Below, piece by piece: positions 7,993-17,745 of a stretch of 64,000 nt of DNA. Source of the DNA: Bradyrhizobium sp. SRL28 (GTDB lineage: Bacteria; Pseudomonadota; Alphaproteobacteria; Rhizobiales; Xanthobacteraceae); NCBI RefSeq assembly GCF_018596315.1, contig NZ_JAHEAG010000009.1, positions 124,001 through 188,000 on the forward strand, written 5' to 3'. The translations under genes and the position numbers were made by a program. Below the pieces are notes generated by a model. It saw only the letters and a program-made list of their open reading frames with translations. It did no database searches and had not been told where the DNA came from. Every line of letters begins with the position of its first letter. The stretch's first letter is position 1.

Positions 7993-9024
7993 ATGCGGAC
8001 CCTCAAGTACATCGGCCGACGCCTGTTGGTTCTGGTCCCGCAACTGTTCCTGATCTCGATCGTTACGTTCACTCTCGTGCGCATGCTGCCGGGCGATCCT
8101 GCCCGCCTAGAATTGGGCCCTCTTGCCCCAGAGGAGGGAGTAGAGCTGCTTCGCCACCAGCTCCGCCTCGACGAGCCACTGCCGCAGCAATACATCGCCT
8201 ACCTCCAGCGTCTTCTTCAGGGTGACTTGGGCAGGTCCTGGGTCAATTCAAGTTCGGTTGCTCAAGATCTTCTCGTCCGCGCGCCAGCGACGCTTGAGCT
8301 CATCACTGCCGGAATGCTCATCGTGCTGGTGATTATGGTGCCGATCGCCGTTCTCTCGGCGAGTCCATCCCGCGGTTGGCTGGCGCGCGCGACGCGGCGC
8401 ATCAGTTTCGGCTACGGCGTGCTCGCTGGAGCTTTGCCAGATTTCTGGCTCGGCCTAGTCCTCATCTTCGTCTTCTTCAGCGTGCTGGGGTGGGCGCCTG
8501 GTCCGGAGGGCAGGCTCGCCATCCTCGATCTTCCGCCCGCGCGGGTTACGGGCTTTTACGTCGTAGATGCACTGCTCGCGGGGAATTTCGACACCTTTGA
8601 GTCCGCTTTGTCCCATCTCGCACTGCCGGCCGTCACGCTTGCTTTCGTCTATGGCGGCCCGATCTTTAAGATGGTGAGAGCGAGCATGGAAGCGGCGCTT
8701 CGCAGCGACTACACGATCTATGCCGAGGCCCTGGGCCTGCCGCGACGCACGGTCCTGCTATGGGCGATGCGCAATGCGGCGCCGCCGGCAGTTGTTGTCA
8801 CGGGCGTTGTTGCCGGATACCTGCTCGGCGGCGCAGTTCTGATCGAAACAGTTTTCAATCTAAACGGGATCGGCCGGTATGCTGTGCAGTCGATCACGAC
8901 TGCAGACTATGCACCGATACAGGGCTTCGTGCTGGTCGCTGCGGTCTTCACGATGATGGTGAATCTGATTGTCGACCTCCTCCAGTTCATGATCGATCCG
9001 CGTGTCTCGGCGAGGGCCTCTTGA
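7993..9024 (+). CDS. ABC transporter permease, DppB/OppB type
   Basis: A 343-residue inner-membrane permease. The N-terminal part (LKYIGRRLLVLVPQLFLISI, then RMLPGDPA) and the C-terminal BPD_transp_1 core with the EAA-loop-like segment (YAEALGLPRRTVLLWAMRNA near residues 245-265) are typical of the DppB class, as is the GGAVLIETVFNLNGIGRYA ending. It pairs with the second permease domain in the next gene to form the translocation path. The gene follows the binding protein by 63 bases and its stop overlaps the TTG start of the fused permease-ATPase gene, which suggests translational coupling. Confidence 0.9.
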   Translation: MRTLKYIGRRLLVLVPQLFLISIVTFTLVRMLPGDPARLELGPLAPEEGVELLRHQLRLDEPLPQQYIAYLQRLLQGDLGRSWVNSSSVAQDLLVRAPATLELITAGMLIVLVIMVPIAVLSASPSRGWLARATRRISFGYGVLAGALPDFWLGLVLIFVFFSVLGWAPGPEGRLAILDLPPARVTGFYVVDALLAGNFDTFESALSHLALPAVTLAFVYGGPIFKMVRASMEAALRSDYTIYAEALGLPRRTVLLWAMRNAAPPAVVVTGVVAGYLLGGAVLIETVFNLNGIGRYAVQSITTADYAPIQGFVLVAAVFTMMVNLIVDLLQFMIDPRVSARAS

Positions 9025-10847
9025 GCGCGCGTAAGGTTGATGAGGACAGGCGCCGGCAGCATTCGTCTGCAAGCGTAACAAGGCATTCGGCGCACCGCAG
9101 CGTTATCGGATTGTGGTCGCGCCTCAGCCGCTTCGACCGGGCGGTTTTGGTCGTCTTTGTTCTTATTTTGATTATAGCAGCCATCGGCCCGTTTGTTGCG
9201 CCCTACCCGCCGACGGTTGCTGATCCACTGCAGCGGCTGGTGTCTCCGAATGGCGCGCATCTTTTCGGGACAGACGAAAACGGCATCGATGTCCTGTCCC
9301 GGCTCATCGCAGCTCCTCGCACTGACGTACTCATTGCCGTCATTGCCACCACCCTCTCGGTTGCGATCGGCGCGCCGCTTGGCGTTGTCGCTGGCTATTT
9401 CGAGGGAGCAGATCGGCGAGCGATGCGATGGATATCGGAGGGGACACTGCGTCTTCTCGACGTCATTCAGGCGTTCCCGGTCTTCATTTTGGCTATGGTG
9501 CTTGTGGCGATTCACGGCACCGGACCGGTTAACGTGGTTTTCGCAGTCGCTTTCGTTAATTTTCCGGTGTTCCTGCGTCTGGTGCGATCTGAAATACTTT
9601 CCCTGCGCGAGCATCTTTATGCCGAGGCTGCGGTGGCTCTCGGCAATTCCGAACTCGGCGTCGGTTTCAAGCATCTGCTTCCGAACGCTTGGCCAACAGT
9701 CCTGGTTCAGGTGTCGGTAACGATAGGCTTTGCCGTGCTATTGACCGCCGGACTGAGTTTCGTAGGTGCCGGCGTTAGCCCGCCTACGCCTGAACTCGGA
9801 GCGATGATCGCGAGCGGCGCCAAGTTCATGATCACCGGACAGTGGTGGGTGGCGATGTTTCCGGGGCTCTTGTTGGGCCTAATCGTCTTCACATTTGCCG
9901 CCATGGGCGACATTGTAGGCAAGCTGATGGAGCCGGGGCAAAGAGCCATGCCCTTGCGTCGTCTCTTATCGAACGCCCGCATCGCGCCCGCGGCGCAGGC
10001 CGAACACGCCGCCCCTTTCGCACAGGCCGCGATACTCTCGGTCCGTGGGCTCGCTATCGAGGCCTCTGGTCGCCCTCCCATCCTCGACGGTGTGAGCTTT
10101 GATCTCATGCCCGGCGAGATTCTCGGCGTAGTCGGCCTCCCCGGTTCCGGTAAGTCCATCCTCGTTCGCGCCATCCTTAGGCTGCTCGGCCACGGTCTGC
10201 AGCGGCGTGCGGGCCATGTCTTTTTCCGCGGCAAGGATCTGGCCGAACTCGATGAAAAGGCACTGCGCGCCATTCGCGGCTGCGAGATCCTGCCTCTGCT
10301 CCCCAACGCCAAGAGCCAGCTCAATCCGCTGGTGCGAGTTGGCGATCTCATGGTGGCGCATATTCGAGCCCACAATCGGTGTTCCCGCCGTCAAGCACAT
10401 GCGCGCGCCGCGAGGATGTTGGGCGCGATCGGGATCGGCGACGTGGAGCACTGGCTCGCGGCGTATCCGCACGAGTTGAGCGGCGGCATGGCGCAGCGCG
10501 TCTGCCTTGCTATCGCACTGGTGCATCGGCCGCCGCTAATCATCGCCGACGAGCCGACGGCTGGCCTCGATGTGACCGTGCAACGACAGGTGCTCGACCT
10601 GATGATGGAGCTTTGTCACCAAAGTGGCGCCGCCCAGGTCCTGGCGACTCGCGAACTCGGAATCGTCGCCCATTATTGCCACCGCGTTGCGGTTCTGGAT
10701 GAAGGTCTGATAGTCGAAATGGGGTCCGTTCGAGATGTGCTGTTGGCCCCTCGCCACGCCGTTACTCGTAGACTGATTGCGGCTGCCGACTTGCGCGCCG
10801 TCAGCGCTGCCGCGACAACCAACACATCCTCGAAGATCGTCCCATGA
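9021..10847 (+). CDS. Fused ABC permease (DppC-like) and ATPase (DppD-like)
   Basis: From a TTG at 9021, overlapping the previous stop as TTGA, the frame encodes 608 residues. The open frame extends upstream to 8760, but that part lies inside the previous gene. Residues about 35-310 form a DppC-type permease (HLFGTDENGIDVLSRLI, AVALGNSELG, GAGVSPPTPELGAMI). Residues about 345-580 form a DppD-type ATPase with Walker A GLPGSGKS, signature LSGGMAQR and Walker B IIADEPTAGLD. The Q-loop glutamine is absent (LLPNAKSQLNP where MIFQDPxxSLNP is usual) and the switch histidine is replaced (ATRELG instead of THDLG). Permease-ATPase fusions are uncommon among Dpp/Opp importers. The next gene supplies the second ATPase. 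Confidence 0.85.
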   Translation: MSARKVDEDRRRQHSSASVTRHSAHRSVIGLWSRLSRFDRAVLVVFVLILIIAAIGPFVAPYPPTVADPLQRLVSPNGAHLFGTDENGIDVLSRLIAAPRTDVLIAVIATTLSVAIGAPLGVVAGYFEGADRRAMRWISEGTLRLLDVIQAFPVFILAMVLVAIHGTGPVNVVFAVAFVNFPVFLRLVRSEILSLREHLYAEAAVALGNSELGVGFKHLLPNAWPTVLVQVSVTIGFAVLLTAGLSFVGAGVSPPTPELGAMIASGAKFMITGQWWVAMFPGLLLGLIVFTFAAMGDIVGKLMEPGQRAMPLRRLLSNARIAPAAQAEHAAPFAQAAILSVRGLAIEASGRPPILDGVSFDLMPGEILGVVGLPGSGKSILVRAILRLLGHGLQRRAGHVFFRGKDLAELDEKALRAIRGCEILPLLPNAKSQLNPLVRVGDLMVAHIRAHNRCSRRQAHARAARMLGAIGIGDVEHWLAAYPHELSGGMAQRVCLAIALVHRPPLIIADEPTAGLDVTVQRQVLDLMMELCHQSGAAQVLATRELGIVAHYCHRVAVLDEGLIVEMGSVRDVLLAPRHAVTRRLIAAADLRAVSAAATTNTSSKIVP

Positions 10848-11830
10848 CAGATCCCCTGGTAGCAGTCGAAGGGCTGGTCAAGCGCTTCTATCTCAAGGGC
10901 CAAAACTATGTCGGTGCTATCAATGGGATCAGCTTTGAGATCGGACGAGGAGAGACTCTCGGGCTCGTCGGGGAAAGCGGATCGGGCAAGACGACGGTCG
11001 GCCGGTGTCTGCTCCGCCTGGTTGAGCCAACGAGCGGGCGTATTCGCTTCGAGGGCTCCGACATCACGCGACTCACGAAACGGGAACTCAAGCCGTTGCG
11101 GTCGCGCTTGCAGATGGTGTTCCAAGATCCTTTCGCCTCCTTGAACCCGCGCCGGACGGTGCGGCAGACCGTCGAGGAGCCGCTCGCCCTGCAGCGCGAT
11201 GCACCGGCCCACGCCTGGCTCGGCATGATAACCGAGATGCTGAAGCGAGTGGGTCTCGGGCCGCAATACCTGGATCGTTTTCCGATCGAATTGACGGCAA
11301 GCGAACAGCAACGAGTTGGTATTGCGCGGGCGCTGATCACCAGCCCGAAGCTTGTCGTACTTGACGAACCGACCTCGACCCTCGACCCCACCGTCCGTGA
11401 GGAAATCTTGGGTCTGCTGCGCTCGCTTCAAATCAGCATGTCGGTGGCGTACCTGTTCATTTCGCACGACATCATGGCGGTGGAACGTATGAGCCACCGC
11501 GTTGCAGTCATGTATCTCGGCCACATCGTGGAGCAAGCTCCGACGGCGGCCATAATGGCAGACCCGCGCCACCCGTACACGCGCGCCCTGATGTCAGCCG
11601 TCTTGTCGCCTGACCCGACCCGTCGGTTGCAGCGCAGTCTGGTCGTCGGTGAGATTCCGAGCGCGATAAATCCCCGCCGGGAATGCCCGTTCTACAGCCG
11701 CTGTCCGATCAGGTTGGATCGCTGCCTCGACGATATACCGCCAATGGCTGCGGTTGGTCCTGAACACGGCGCAGCCTGTTTACGTTGGCGCGACACGTCC
11801 GAAGTGATCGCCGAGGTCGCTCCAGAATAG
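10844..11830 (+). CDS. ABC transporter ATP-binding protein, DppF/OppF type
   Basis: A 328-residue ATPase overlapping the previous gene by 4 bases (ATGA). Walker A is GESGSGKTT, the Q-loop MVFQDPFASLNP is intact, Walker B is LVVLDEPTSTLD, and the switch region ISHDIMAVE is intact. The C-terminal oligo_HPY extension with Cys residues (RECPFYSRCPIRLDRC) is normal for OppF/DppF. The ABC signature, however, reads ELTASEQQRVGIARA where LSGGQxQR is expected. Combined with the fused ATPase, which has the reverse pattern, the heterodimer would have one canonical ATP site (this Walker A with the fused LSGGM) and one degenerate site. It acts at the cytoplasmic face of the importer. Confidence 0.9.
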   Translation: MTDPLVAVEGLVKRFYLKGQNYVGAINGISFEIGRGETLGLVGESGSGKTTVGRCLLRLVEPTSGRIRFEGSDITRLTKRELKPLRSRLQMVFQDPFASLNPRRTVRQTVEEPLALQRDAPAHAWLGMITEMLKRVGLGPQYLDRFPIELTASEQQRVGIARALITSPKLVVLDEPTSTLDPTVREEILGLLRSLQISMSVAYLFISHDIMAVERMSHRVAVMYLGHIVEQAPTAAIMADPRHPYTRALMSAVLSPDPTRRLQRSLVVGEIPSAINPRRECPFYSRCPIRLDRCLDDIPPMAAVGPEHGAACLRWRDTSEVIAEVAPE

Positions 11831-12150
11831 TCGGATTGAACCCTTCTAATGGAGTGCGGCGCCTCTATCCGGCCCGTCGATTTTTCATACCCCGATTTGG
11901 ACCGGCCCGGACTCGTCCGGTGGAACAAGTTGGCCTTCCAACCAGCGGAGGCCGGATGCCGCCCCGTTCAACGTTGGCATGATTGAAATCCAATCCTCGG
12001 GCATTCGAATCGGCAAAATCTCGATGCCGCTAGCTTCGGGATCGAGCGAAGCCCGAATCCAGAGGTGGGCGCCACCGCATACCCATGTCGACATGCAGAT
12101 CGGTACCGCTTCCGCCTTGGACATGTTTGTAGGCCCAGAGTGTTCGAGCC

Positions 12151-12294
<144 letters not shown>

Positions 12295-12515
12295 GGTATT
12301 CCAACATTCTCTCGCAGAACTTGTAATGCGTTCGCGCCAGTTCCTCTCTGATCGCTTCACGAAGTACCTGGGCTCGAATGAATTCGCGTCAGTTTTCTGA
12401 GCAGTCCAAACATGAACCGCCCGCGAACCTCAAGTGTCGCAAAATGCATTGTCAAGCGGCGCGGATTGCCAAGCCAGGGATGGCGCACTTTACCTACGAG
12501 CCGTTGCAGAGCGTC

Positions 12516-13949
12516 TTAGCCACAGCAATGCCGATGAGCGTCATGTCCCGACCCAGTCAGGCGCTCGAGGATTCTGGCCGCGAGCGCGTCGTACTTGCCG
12601 TCGAAGTGATGACCGCCCGGCCTTTCGATCAGCTCGGCACCTTTCATCTCGGGAGCAGTGCAAGAGGTTTCCCGGTCGGCAACCTCATCGCTACCGTAGA
12701 AGCATTGTGTCTTCGCAAGGGGGAGGCCGTCCAGCGCAGGCGCGATCGGCCGATCTTTCGCAGAGGCGCCTCCGAGGAATCCTCCGATGGTGATCTCGAA
12801 ATCGGCCGTGGTGCTGAGCCCGAGGAGGGACATCAATACCACTCGGTCCCTGACTAAATTGTTGAGGTTGGGCCAGACAAACGGCAGGACGTCGGCACCG
12901 AACGAGTAACCGACCAAAGCATAGCGGGTGGTCCCAAACTCCCGACCATAGTGCGCAAGGATTGCCTCAACGTCGGCGGCGATCTGCTTGGGATCCCGCT
13001 CAGACCAGAAATATCGCAGCGAGTCGATGCCGACCACGGCAACGCCACGACCGGCAAGCCATTCGCCGATCGATTTATCGATGTCGCGCCAGCCTCCGTC
13101 GCCCGAGAGGATCACCGCCAGTGCGCGCGCCTCCCCCTTCGGGCGGATCACGGAAACCGGAAGATCGTCGACGCCATGCGAGCCGCGTGAGCCGATCTCG
13201 AGCGCCGCCGCTACGAAGGCTGCCTCCCGCTCGTCGGATGAAGCGACGACGACTTGGGCATCGTCGAACGGATGCTGAAAAGCATCGATACGTTCCTGCT
13301 CTATTGGTGAGGCAATGACGCGCCACGCGCCTGGAAGCGGTGTTACATTGTCGAATTGATAGATTCCGTCGCCGATGGCTGTCATGTTCGGACCGGGGCA
13401 ATAGGGCCGATCGGCACGCAGTCGCGTGTCGAAGCCCAGGCTTACGGCCCCCGCCAATGTATTGTCGGGCGCCTGCGCGAGCGCAATGAATGCAAACGGC
13501 GCCCCCTCCCCGATCCCCGCGACGACCGGGAATATATACGCTTTGAGACCGAGCTTGCGCTGGACTGCTTGAGCGGCGTCCTTAAGATTGTCGGAGACAT
13601 AGTGGCACGAGTCCTCGTGCGGCGCGGCCGCAAGCCGGGCACGAACTTCTTTCAAGTCGATCGTGACGGCGACGGCACCGGCATTGACGAGCGCCTCGGT
13701 ATACGCGTTGCGCTCAACCGCGTCATCAGGACCCGCGGCGACGAATACGAGCGCCTTAGGTGGGCCGCCCGGGCTTTCGACCTGGAGAGACCCGAATGCT
13801 TCGCTCTCCACTGTCGCATGAACGGGCTTAGGAGAGAAGGCGAACGGCAGAACGGCTGGGCGCCAGCTTGGATTCCCGACCAATATCGCTGCGCAGAGCG
13901 CACCAAGAAGTACGAGCGGTGTGACGGCCGCCATAACGATTCTGGACAT
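12516..13949 (-). CDS. acvB: AcvB/VirJ family protein, lysyl-phosphatidylglycerol hydrolase
   Basis: A 477-residue protein with an N-terminal signal or anchor segment (residues about 5-25) and two alpha/beta-hydrolase-like halves. The C-terminal half is the VirJ domain, with VILSGDGGWRDIDK near residue 280, GVAVVGIDSLRYFWSERDP, and the nucleophile-elbow ALVGYSFGADVLPF near residue 345. GGHHFDGKYD near the end likely carries the catalytic His. In Agrobacterium, AcvB acts in the periplasm and hydrolyses lysyl-phosphatidylglycerol made by LpiA; the homolog in Rhizobium tropici is tied to acid tolerance. The gene starts 11 bases after the lpiA stop on the same strand, so the two form an operon, as in other rhizobia. 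Confidence 0.88.
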   Translation of the reverse strand: MSRIVMAAVTPLVLLGALCAAILVGNPSWRPAVLPFAFSPKPVHATVESEAFGSLQVESPGGPPKALVFVAAGPDDAVERNAYTEALVNAGAVAVTIDLKEVRARLAAAPHEDSCHYVSDNLKDAAQAVQRKLGLKAYIFPVVAGIGEGAPFAFIALAQAPDNTLAGAVSLGFDTRLRADRPYCPGPNMTAIGDGIYQFDNVTPLPGAWRVIASPIEQERIDAFQHPFDDAQVVVASSDEREAAFVAAALEIGSRGSHGVDDLPVSVIRPKGEARALAVILSGDGGWRDIDKSIGEWLAGRGVAVVGIDSLRYFWSERDPKQIAADVEAILAHYGREFGTTRYALVGYSFGADVLPFVWPNLNNLVRDRVVLMSLLGLSTTADFEITIGGFLGGASAKDRPIAPALDGLPLAKTQCFYGSDEVADRETSCTAPEMKGAELIERPGGHHFDGKYDALAARILERLTGSGHDAHRHCCG

Positions 13950-13959
13950 GGCGATGTTC

Positions 13960-16548
13960 CTACTTCCAAACTGTTTTTGCTGTGCCGCGGGAGATCAGCG
14001 AGGTCACGTCAAGAAGAACCTGCGGCATAGCCCAGCTGCCCGGGTACGCCAGGTAACGCGGTTCCCAGACCGGTCTGAACTTCTCCTTGTATGCCTTTAG
14101 GCCAGCGAAGCCATAAGCGCGCTCGCCATGGCGCAGCACGAAACCAGCGATCTTTCCCCAATTCGGCGCCAAACGGTGTTCAGACAGGCCCGAGAGTGGG
14201 GCCATACCGAGATTGAACCAACGATACCCGCGTTTCTTTCCCTCAAGCATGAGATTAATGAACAGGACGTCCATCACGCCATGTGCGGAGGGACGATGCC
14301 GCATCAAATCCACGGTGATCTCGCCACCCGGCTGGCCGTACCAGATCGTGGCGAATCCGACGATCTCGCCCGCTTGCCGGACTACAGCGTGGTCGAACCG
14401 CGAAACATATGCATCGGACCAGAACCCGATGGAGAAGCCTTTCTCGCCAACGCTCTTATTTGTAAGCCACGCGTCCGAAACCGCCTTGAGATCTGGCAGA
14501 TAGGGTCCGAGCTCGGCGGCCGGGATGATTGAAAAGTCGAGATCTTCGCGTTTGGCCCGACTAAGTGTTTGCCTCCACGCGCGGCCCGCACCCCCCTCGA
14601 CCGTGAAGCTCGAGAGGTCGACCTTGGCCTCCTCGCCAAGCTTCACCAGCGAAAGTCCAGCGTCGAGACAGAGTGGCAGAAGTCGGGGGCTCGTCTGATA
14701 GAACACGGGCCTGCCGGCATGGGCGTCGACCACCTCGATGAACCGCCACAGGAGATCGCGGGTTCTATCGGGGTTGCCGACCGGATCCCCCAAGGCAATC
14801 CAGCTCTTGCCTCGGACGCCGTACATGAGGAAGGCGTCGCCGGCATCGTGCGTGAGAAACTCCTTGTCTCCCAGGTATGCCAAACTGGACTCGGCGCGGT
14901 CGGAGCTGGCGATGACGGGTGCAAGTGCCTCAGAATTCACGAGATTGGCCTTGCGGCGCTGCGGCCGGTGGCTAACCAGCTTGTGTAGAGCGATCGCTGT
15001 CATCACGACGACGGCGGCCACGCTGGCGCGCAGAAAGCGCGAGGCATCGCCCTTCCAAGCGAAGCTCCACCAGAGCTCGTTGCTGTAATCCACGTTTGTG
15101 TAAGCCAGGAAGCCGAGCCAGATCGAACCCACCACCACGATCGCAATGGCCGCCAGCCAACCCGGCGAAAGCGGCTCCGCGAGAATGCCCCCCTTTCGGT
15201 AAAAGCTCGTACGATGCATCAGGAGCAGACTGAGCGCGGCCCCGAGCACGAGGGCCTCTTCCCAATCAAAGCCCTTGGCGAGCGACAGGACAATGCCCGC
15301 GGCAAGGACAGTTACAGCCGCAATCCAAGCGCTATCCAACCTGCGCTTGAGCCCCCAGGCGATGATCAGCAGTAACACGCCGGCGGCGCTCCCGGTCAGA
15401 TGCGACAGTTCTACAAAAGGGAGTGGTACGAGATGCTTCAGGGCGTGGATTCGCGTCCCTTCGCTCGGCGTGGCTCCCGAAACCAGTAGAACGATCCCAC
15501 CGGCGAAGGTGAGCGCTGCGAGAATGGAAGGCGCGAGAGACCGGGCGAAAAGCCGTGCACGCCACATCCAGCTTGCGAGACGCGAGCCAGGACGCTGAAG
15601 TTCGCGCCCGCAGAGCAACGCAATGGCAAGGACAAAGGGGGTCAGAAAATAGGTAACGCGCCAGAGGACCAGGGCTGACAGGACCTGGACCTGCGGCGTG
15701 TTCGGAAGCGTGACGAGCATCGCGGCCTCGAAGGCCCCGAGGCCCGCGGGGGCATGGGTCAGGACGGCTCCGATGATTGCGCACGCGAAAAGCGCGGAGA
15801 ATGAGAGGAAGCGAACCCCGGAATCTGCCGGAAGGAGTATCCACAGCGCGGCTGCGGCAGCCGACACATCAAGAAACCCGAGCCCGATCTGAATGAGCGT
15901 GGAGCGTCCGCCGGGAAGGCGGACCTGCGCGATTCCCCGGCCAATGGAACGGTTGCCTTGCCCGGACCACAGCACAAATCCGGCAAGCAGCGCGAGCAGA
16001 GCCGCACCCGTGACGACGTGGACCGCGACGGGAAGGCGATCCAACGTGGCTACCGGGTCAGCTTCAAGCAAGAGACCCGCGCCAATAGCAAGCACCAAGC
16101 CCAACCAAAGGGTCAGGCCGGTGATGGCCGCGAGTTTGCCGATGTCGGCAAGCGTCAAGCCCGCCGGGCTATACACGCGCCAACGCACAGCATTTGCGGT
16201 CACGATAGGAAGGCCTAGCGTGTGTCCGATCGCATAGCTCGTGAAAGCACCAAGCGCGAGCGTTCGAAATGGGACAGGCTTGGCTGGAGCGGACGCTCGC
16301 GCTGCGTGGACCTCATATCCTATCAGGGTGAGATAGCTCACTGCCGAGAAGAAGTATGAAAGAGCAATGTGCGTCCATGGCGTTTGCGCCATCGCCTGTC
16401 TAACCGCAGCCGGATCGACCCCCTGCAGCAAGCCCAACAGTAACGCTGCGAGCCCAACGATTCCCGCGATGACGAGAACGGCAGGCGTCCATGGGTGATG
16501 GAACAGACCCCCCACTTTGTGTGCAAGGATCGCGATCCAGCTGCGCAT
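13960..16548 (-). CDS. lpiA: Lysylphosphatidylglycerol synthase/flippase (MprF/LpiA)
   Basis: From the ATG at 16548 the product has 862 residues, the usual size for MprF. The frame is open to 16731, but the extra N-terminus does not resemble the family and coincides with a remnant of another gene. Residues about 1-550 form the multi-span flippase. The cytosolic C-terminal half (about 560-860) is the DUF2156/GNAT-like transferase, with DAFLMYGVRGKSWIALGDPVG, GFSIGFWSDAYVSRFD, GEITVDLMRHRPSAHGVMDV and RYLAYPGSWAMPQVL. It moves lysine from Lys-tRNA to phosphatidylglycerol, lowering surface negative charge; in rhizobia it is induced by low pH and helps against cationic peptides. acvB follows 11 bases downstream. 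An alternative start at 16647 cannot be excluded. Confidence 0.9.
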   Translation of the reverse strand: MRSWIAILAHKVGGLFHHPWTPAVLVIAGIVGLAALLLGLLQGVDPAAVRQAMAQTPWTHIALSYFFSAVSYLTLIGYEVHAARASAPAKPVPFRTLALGAFTSYAIGHTLGLPIVTANAVRWRVYSPAGLTLADIGKLAAITGLTLWLGLVLAIGAGLLLEADPVATLDRLPVAVHVVTGAALLALLAGFVLWSGQGNRSIGRGIAQVRLPGGRSTLIQIGLGFLDVSAAAAALWILLPADSGVRFLSFSALFACAIIGAVLTHAPAGLGAFEAAMLVTLPNTPQVQVLSALVLWRVTYFLTPFVLAIALLCGRELQRPGSRLASWMWRARLFARSLAPSILAALTFAGGIVLLVSGATPSEGTRIHALKHLVPLPFVELSHLTGSAAGVLLLIIAWGLKRRLDSAWIAAVTVLAAGIVLSLAKGFDWEEALVLGAALSLLLMHRTSFYRKGGILAEPLSPGWLAAIAIVVVGSIWLGFLAYTNVDYSNELWWSFAWKGDASRFLRASVAAVVVMTAIALHKLVSHRPQRRKANLVNSEALAPVIASSDRAESSLAYLGDKEFLTHDAGDAFLMYGVRGKSWIALGDPVGNPDRTRDLLWRFIEVVDAHAGRPVFYQTSPRLLPLCLDAGLSLVKLGEEAKVDLSSFTVEGGAGRAWRQTLSRAKREDLDFSIIPAAELGPYLPDLKAVSDAWLTNKSVGEKGFSIGFWSDAYVSRFDHAVVRQAGEIVGFATIWYGQPGGEITVDLMRHRPSAHGVMDVLFINLMLEGKKRGYRWFNLGMAPLSGLSEHRLAPNWGKIAGFVLRHGERAYGFAGLKAYKEKFRPVWEPRYLAYPGSWAMPQVLLDVTSLISRGTAKTVWK

Positions 16549-16689
16549 TTGAGTCCCGCTACTTGACCGAGAGACATGCTGGAGCGGGTGGTCCGCGCCA
16601 GTACGACTGGCATCGCGCAAAGGCACATCGACAACAAACTGGTTCATTTTCCGTTCGGGATTGCGAGCAATTCGCTCAGTATCGCCTTG

Positions 16690-16880
16690 GCGTAAAATCG
16701 CTTCATCCATCTGCCGCCAAATAACGCCCATGAGATTCTCAACGGTCCTGAAATTGCCGAGCGAAACCAGGTGAGCCGAAGTCCCGGTATGTGTGCGGCA
16801 GCCAGCGGCTTACCACGCAGTTGGCTCTCGATCTGTTGCACCAAATGCGCGCCCTCCTGGTGCGCGGAGAACATAAAGCA
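16690..16880 (-). pseudogene. Type II NADH dehydrogenase fragment
   Basis: Reading leftwards from about 16865, one frame gives AHQEGAHLVQQIESQLRGKPL, a neighbouring frame gives HTYRDFGS and a third gives VSLGNFRTVENLMG. Joined, these match the C-terminal FAD-binding region of NDH-2 NADH:quinone oxidoreductases (AHQQAxHLxxQI...GKPLxPFxYRDFGSLVSLG). At least two frame changes are needed, so this is a remnant. It lies directly upstream of lpiA and explains the false extension of that frame. Confidence 0.6.
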
Positions 16881-17051
16881 GAAACATCGGCATTAGGCGT
16901 GAGGCCGATGTAGGTTACCGACCCGCCGATACCATTAAATTGAATTTTAAGGAGTCAGAGGCCCAGCAAACGCCGGTGCACTCGCATTGAACAACGTGTT
17001 GCTTCCAAGTAAGCGCGCCGCCGGTCGACTTTCCCGCTCGTGAAGTTGCGG

Positions 17052-17245
17052 TCACGCATGCTCGAGATCGCGCCGCTCTCCTTTGATCACGTAAGCATGG
17101 ACCGGCTGCGGATCACGATTGCGCGAGAGCACACCCGACTTGCGCACGCGCAACAGGTTCATCCAGTAACCTCGCGAAGCGGCCAGCAGACGGCCGAAAC
17201 CACACGTTCTCCTCAACCGGGACCAGATACGCTCGTCGGTGGGAA
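17052..17245 (-). pseudogene. Cupin-domain protein fragment, frameshifted
   Basis: One minus-strand frame gives YLVPVEENVWFRP at about 17185-17235 and the next frame continues with SRGYWMNLLRVRKSGVLSR and PQPVHAYVIKGERRDLEH to 17060. Together they match the middle of cupin proteins of the 2,4'-dihydroxyacetophenone-dioxygenase-like family (NVWFRPL...GYWVNLLRVRKSGVLSRHRHPxPVHxFVLKGxWxYLEHDW). One frameshift and loss of both ends show that it is not functional. The metal-binding H-R-H motif is also altered, reading RNRDP. Confidence 0.6.
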
Positions 17246-17260
17246 TCGCGTGAGGAACCA

Positions 17261-17745
17261 TCAATTCCGGCGGCGACTCGATCGGCTGCGGGTGCCGGCG
17301 AAGGAAACGTCCGCAGCACCGAGACGCAGCTCAAGGTTGCGCCGATAATGGCGTCGGCGGATTGACAAAACTTCATGAGCTTCGCGCACGCAATATCCTG
17401 GTGAATTACAATAGAGTTACGCCAGAGTTACGCCGTGTCGAACGTTTCGGCGAAAGTCGCCTTCGCACTCTTTGCATTCCACCAGCGCTTTCTGCGCCGA
17501 CCGGAATACTACTGATCGGGACGTCATTTCCTTCGCCAGCCGGTGCCTCCGAATTTACCTCGACGCCGATTGCCGGATACCAATCAGCGTAGCCGGATGT
17601 CGTGGAGCGGAACGGAACCGTCATCAGCAGCCCCTCGGCTGCCAGATGATCTGGTAAATTCGCCCTTTTAACCCGACCGCAATACGTCATCAGCATTCGT
17701 TGCCGCCTCCGACGCGCCGGCAACAGCAACGCTCACCAATCCCAT
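17261..17745. other. Intergenic region, no recognised gene
   Basis: A minus-strand frame at 17406-17729 is open for 107 codons but shows no recognisable domain, and its downstream half is Arg-rich low complexity. Nothing else is seen between the cupin remnant and the protease gene. Confidence 0.35.
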
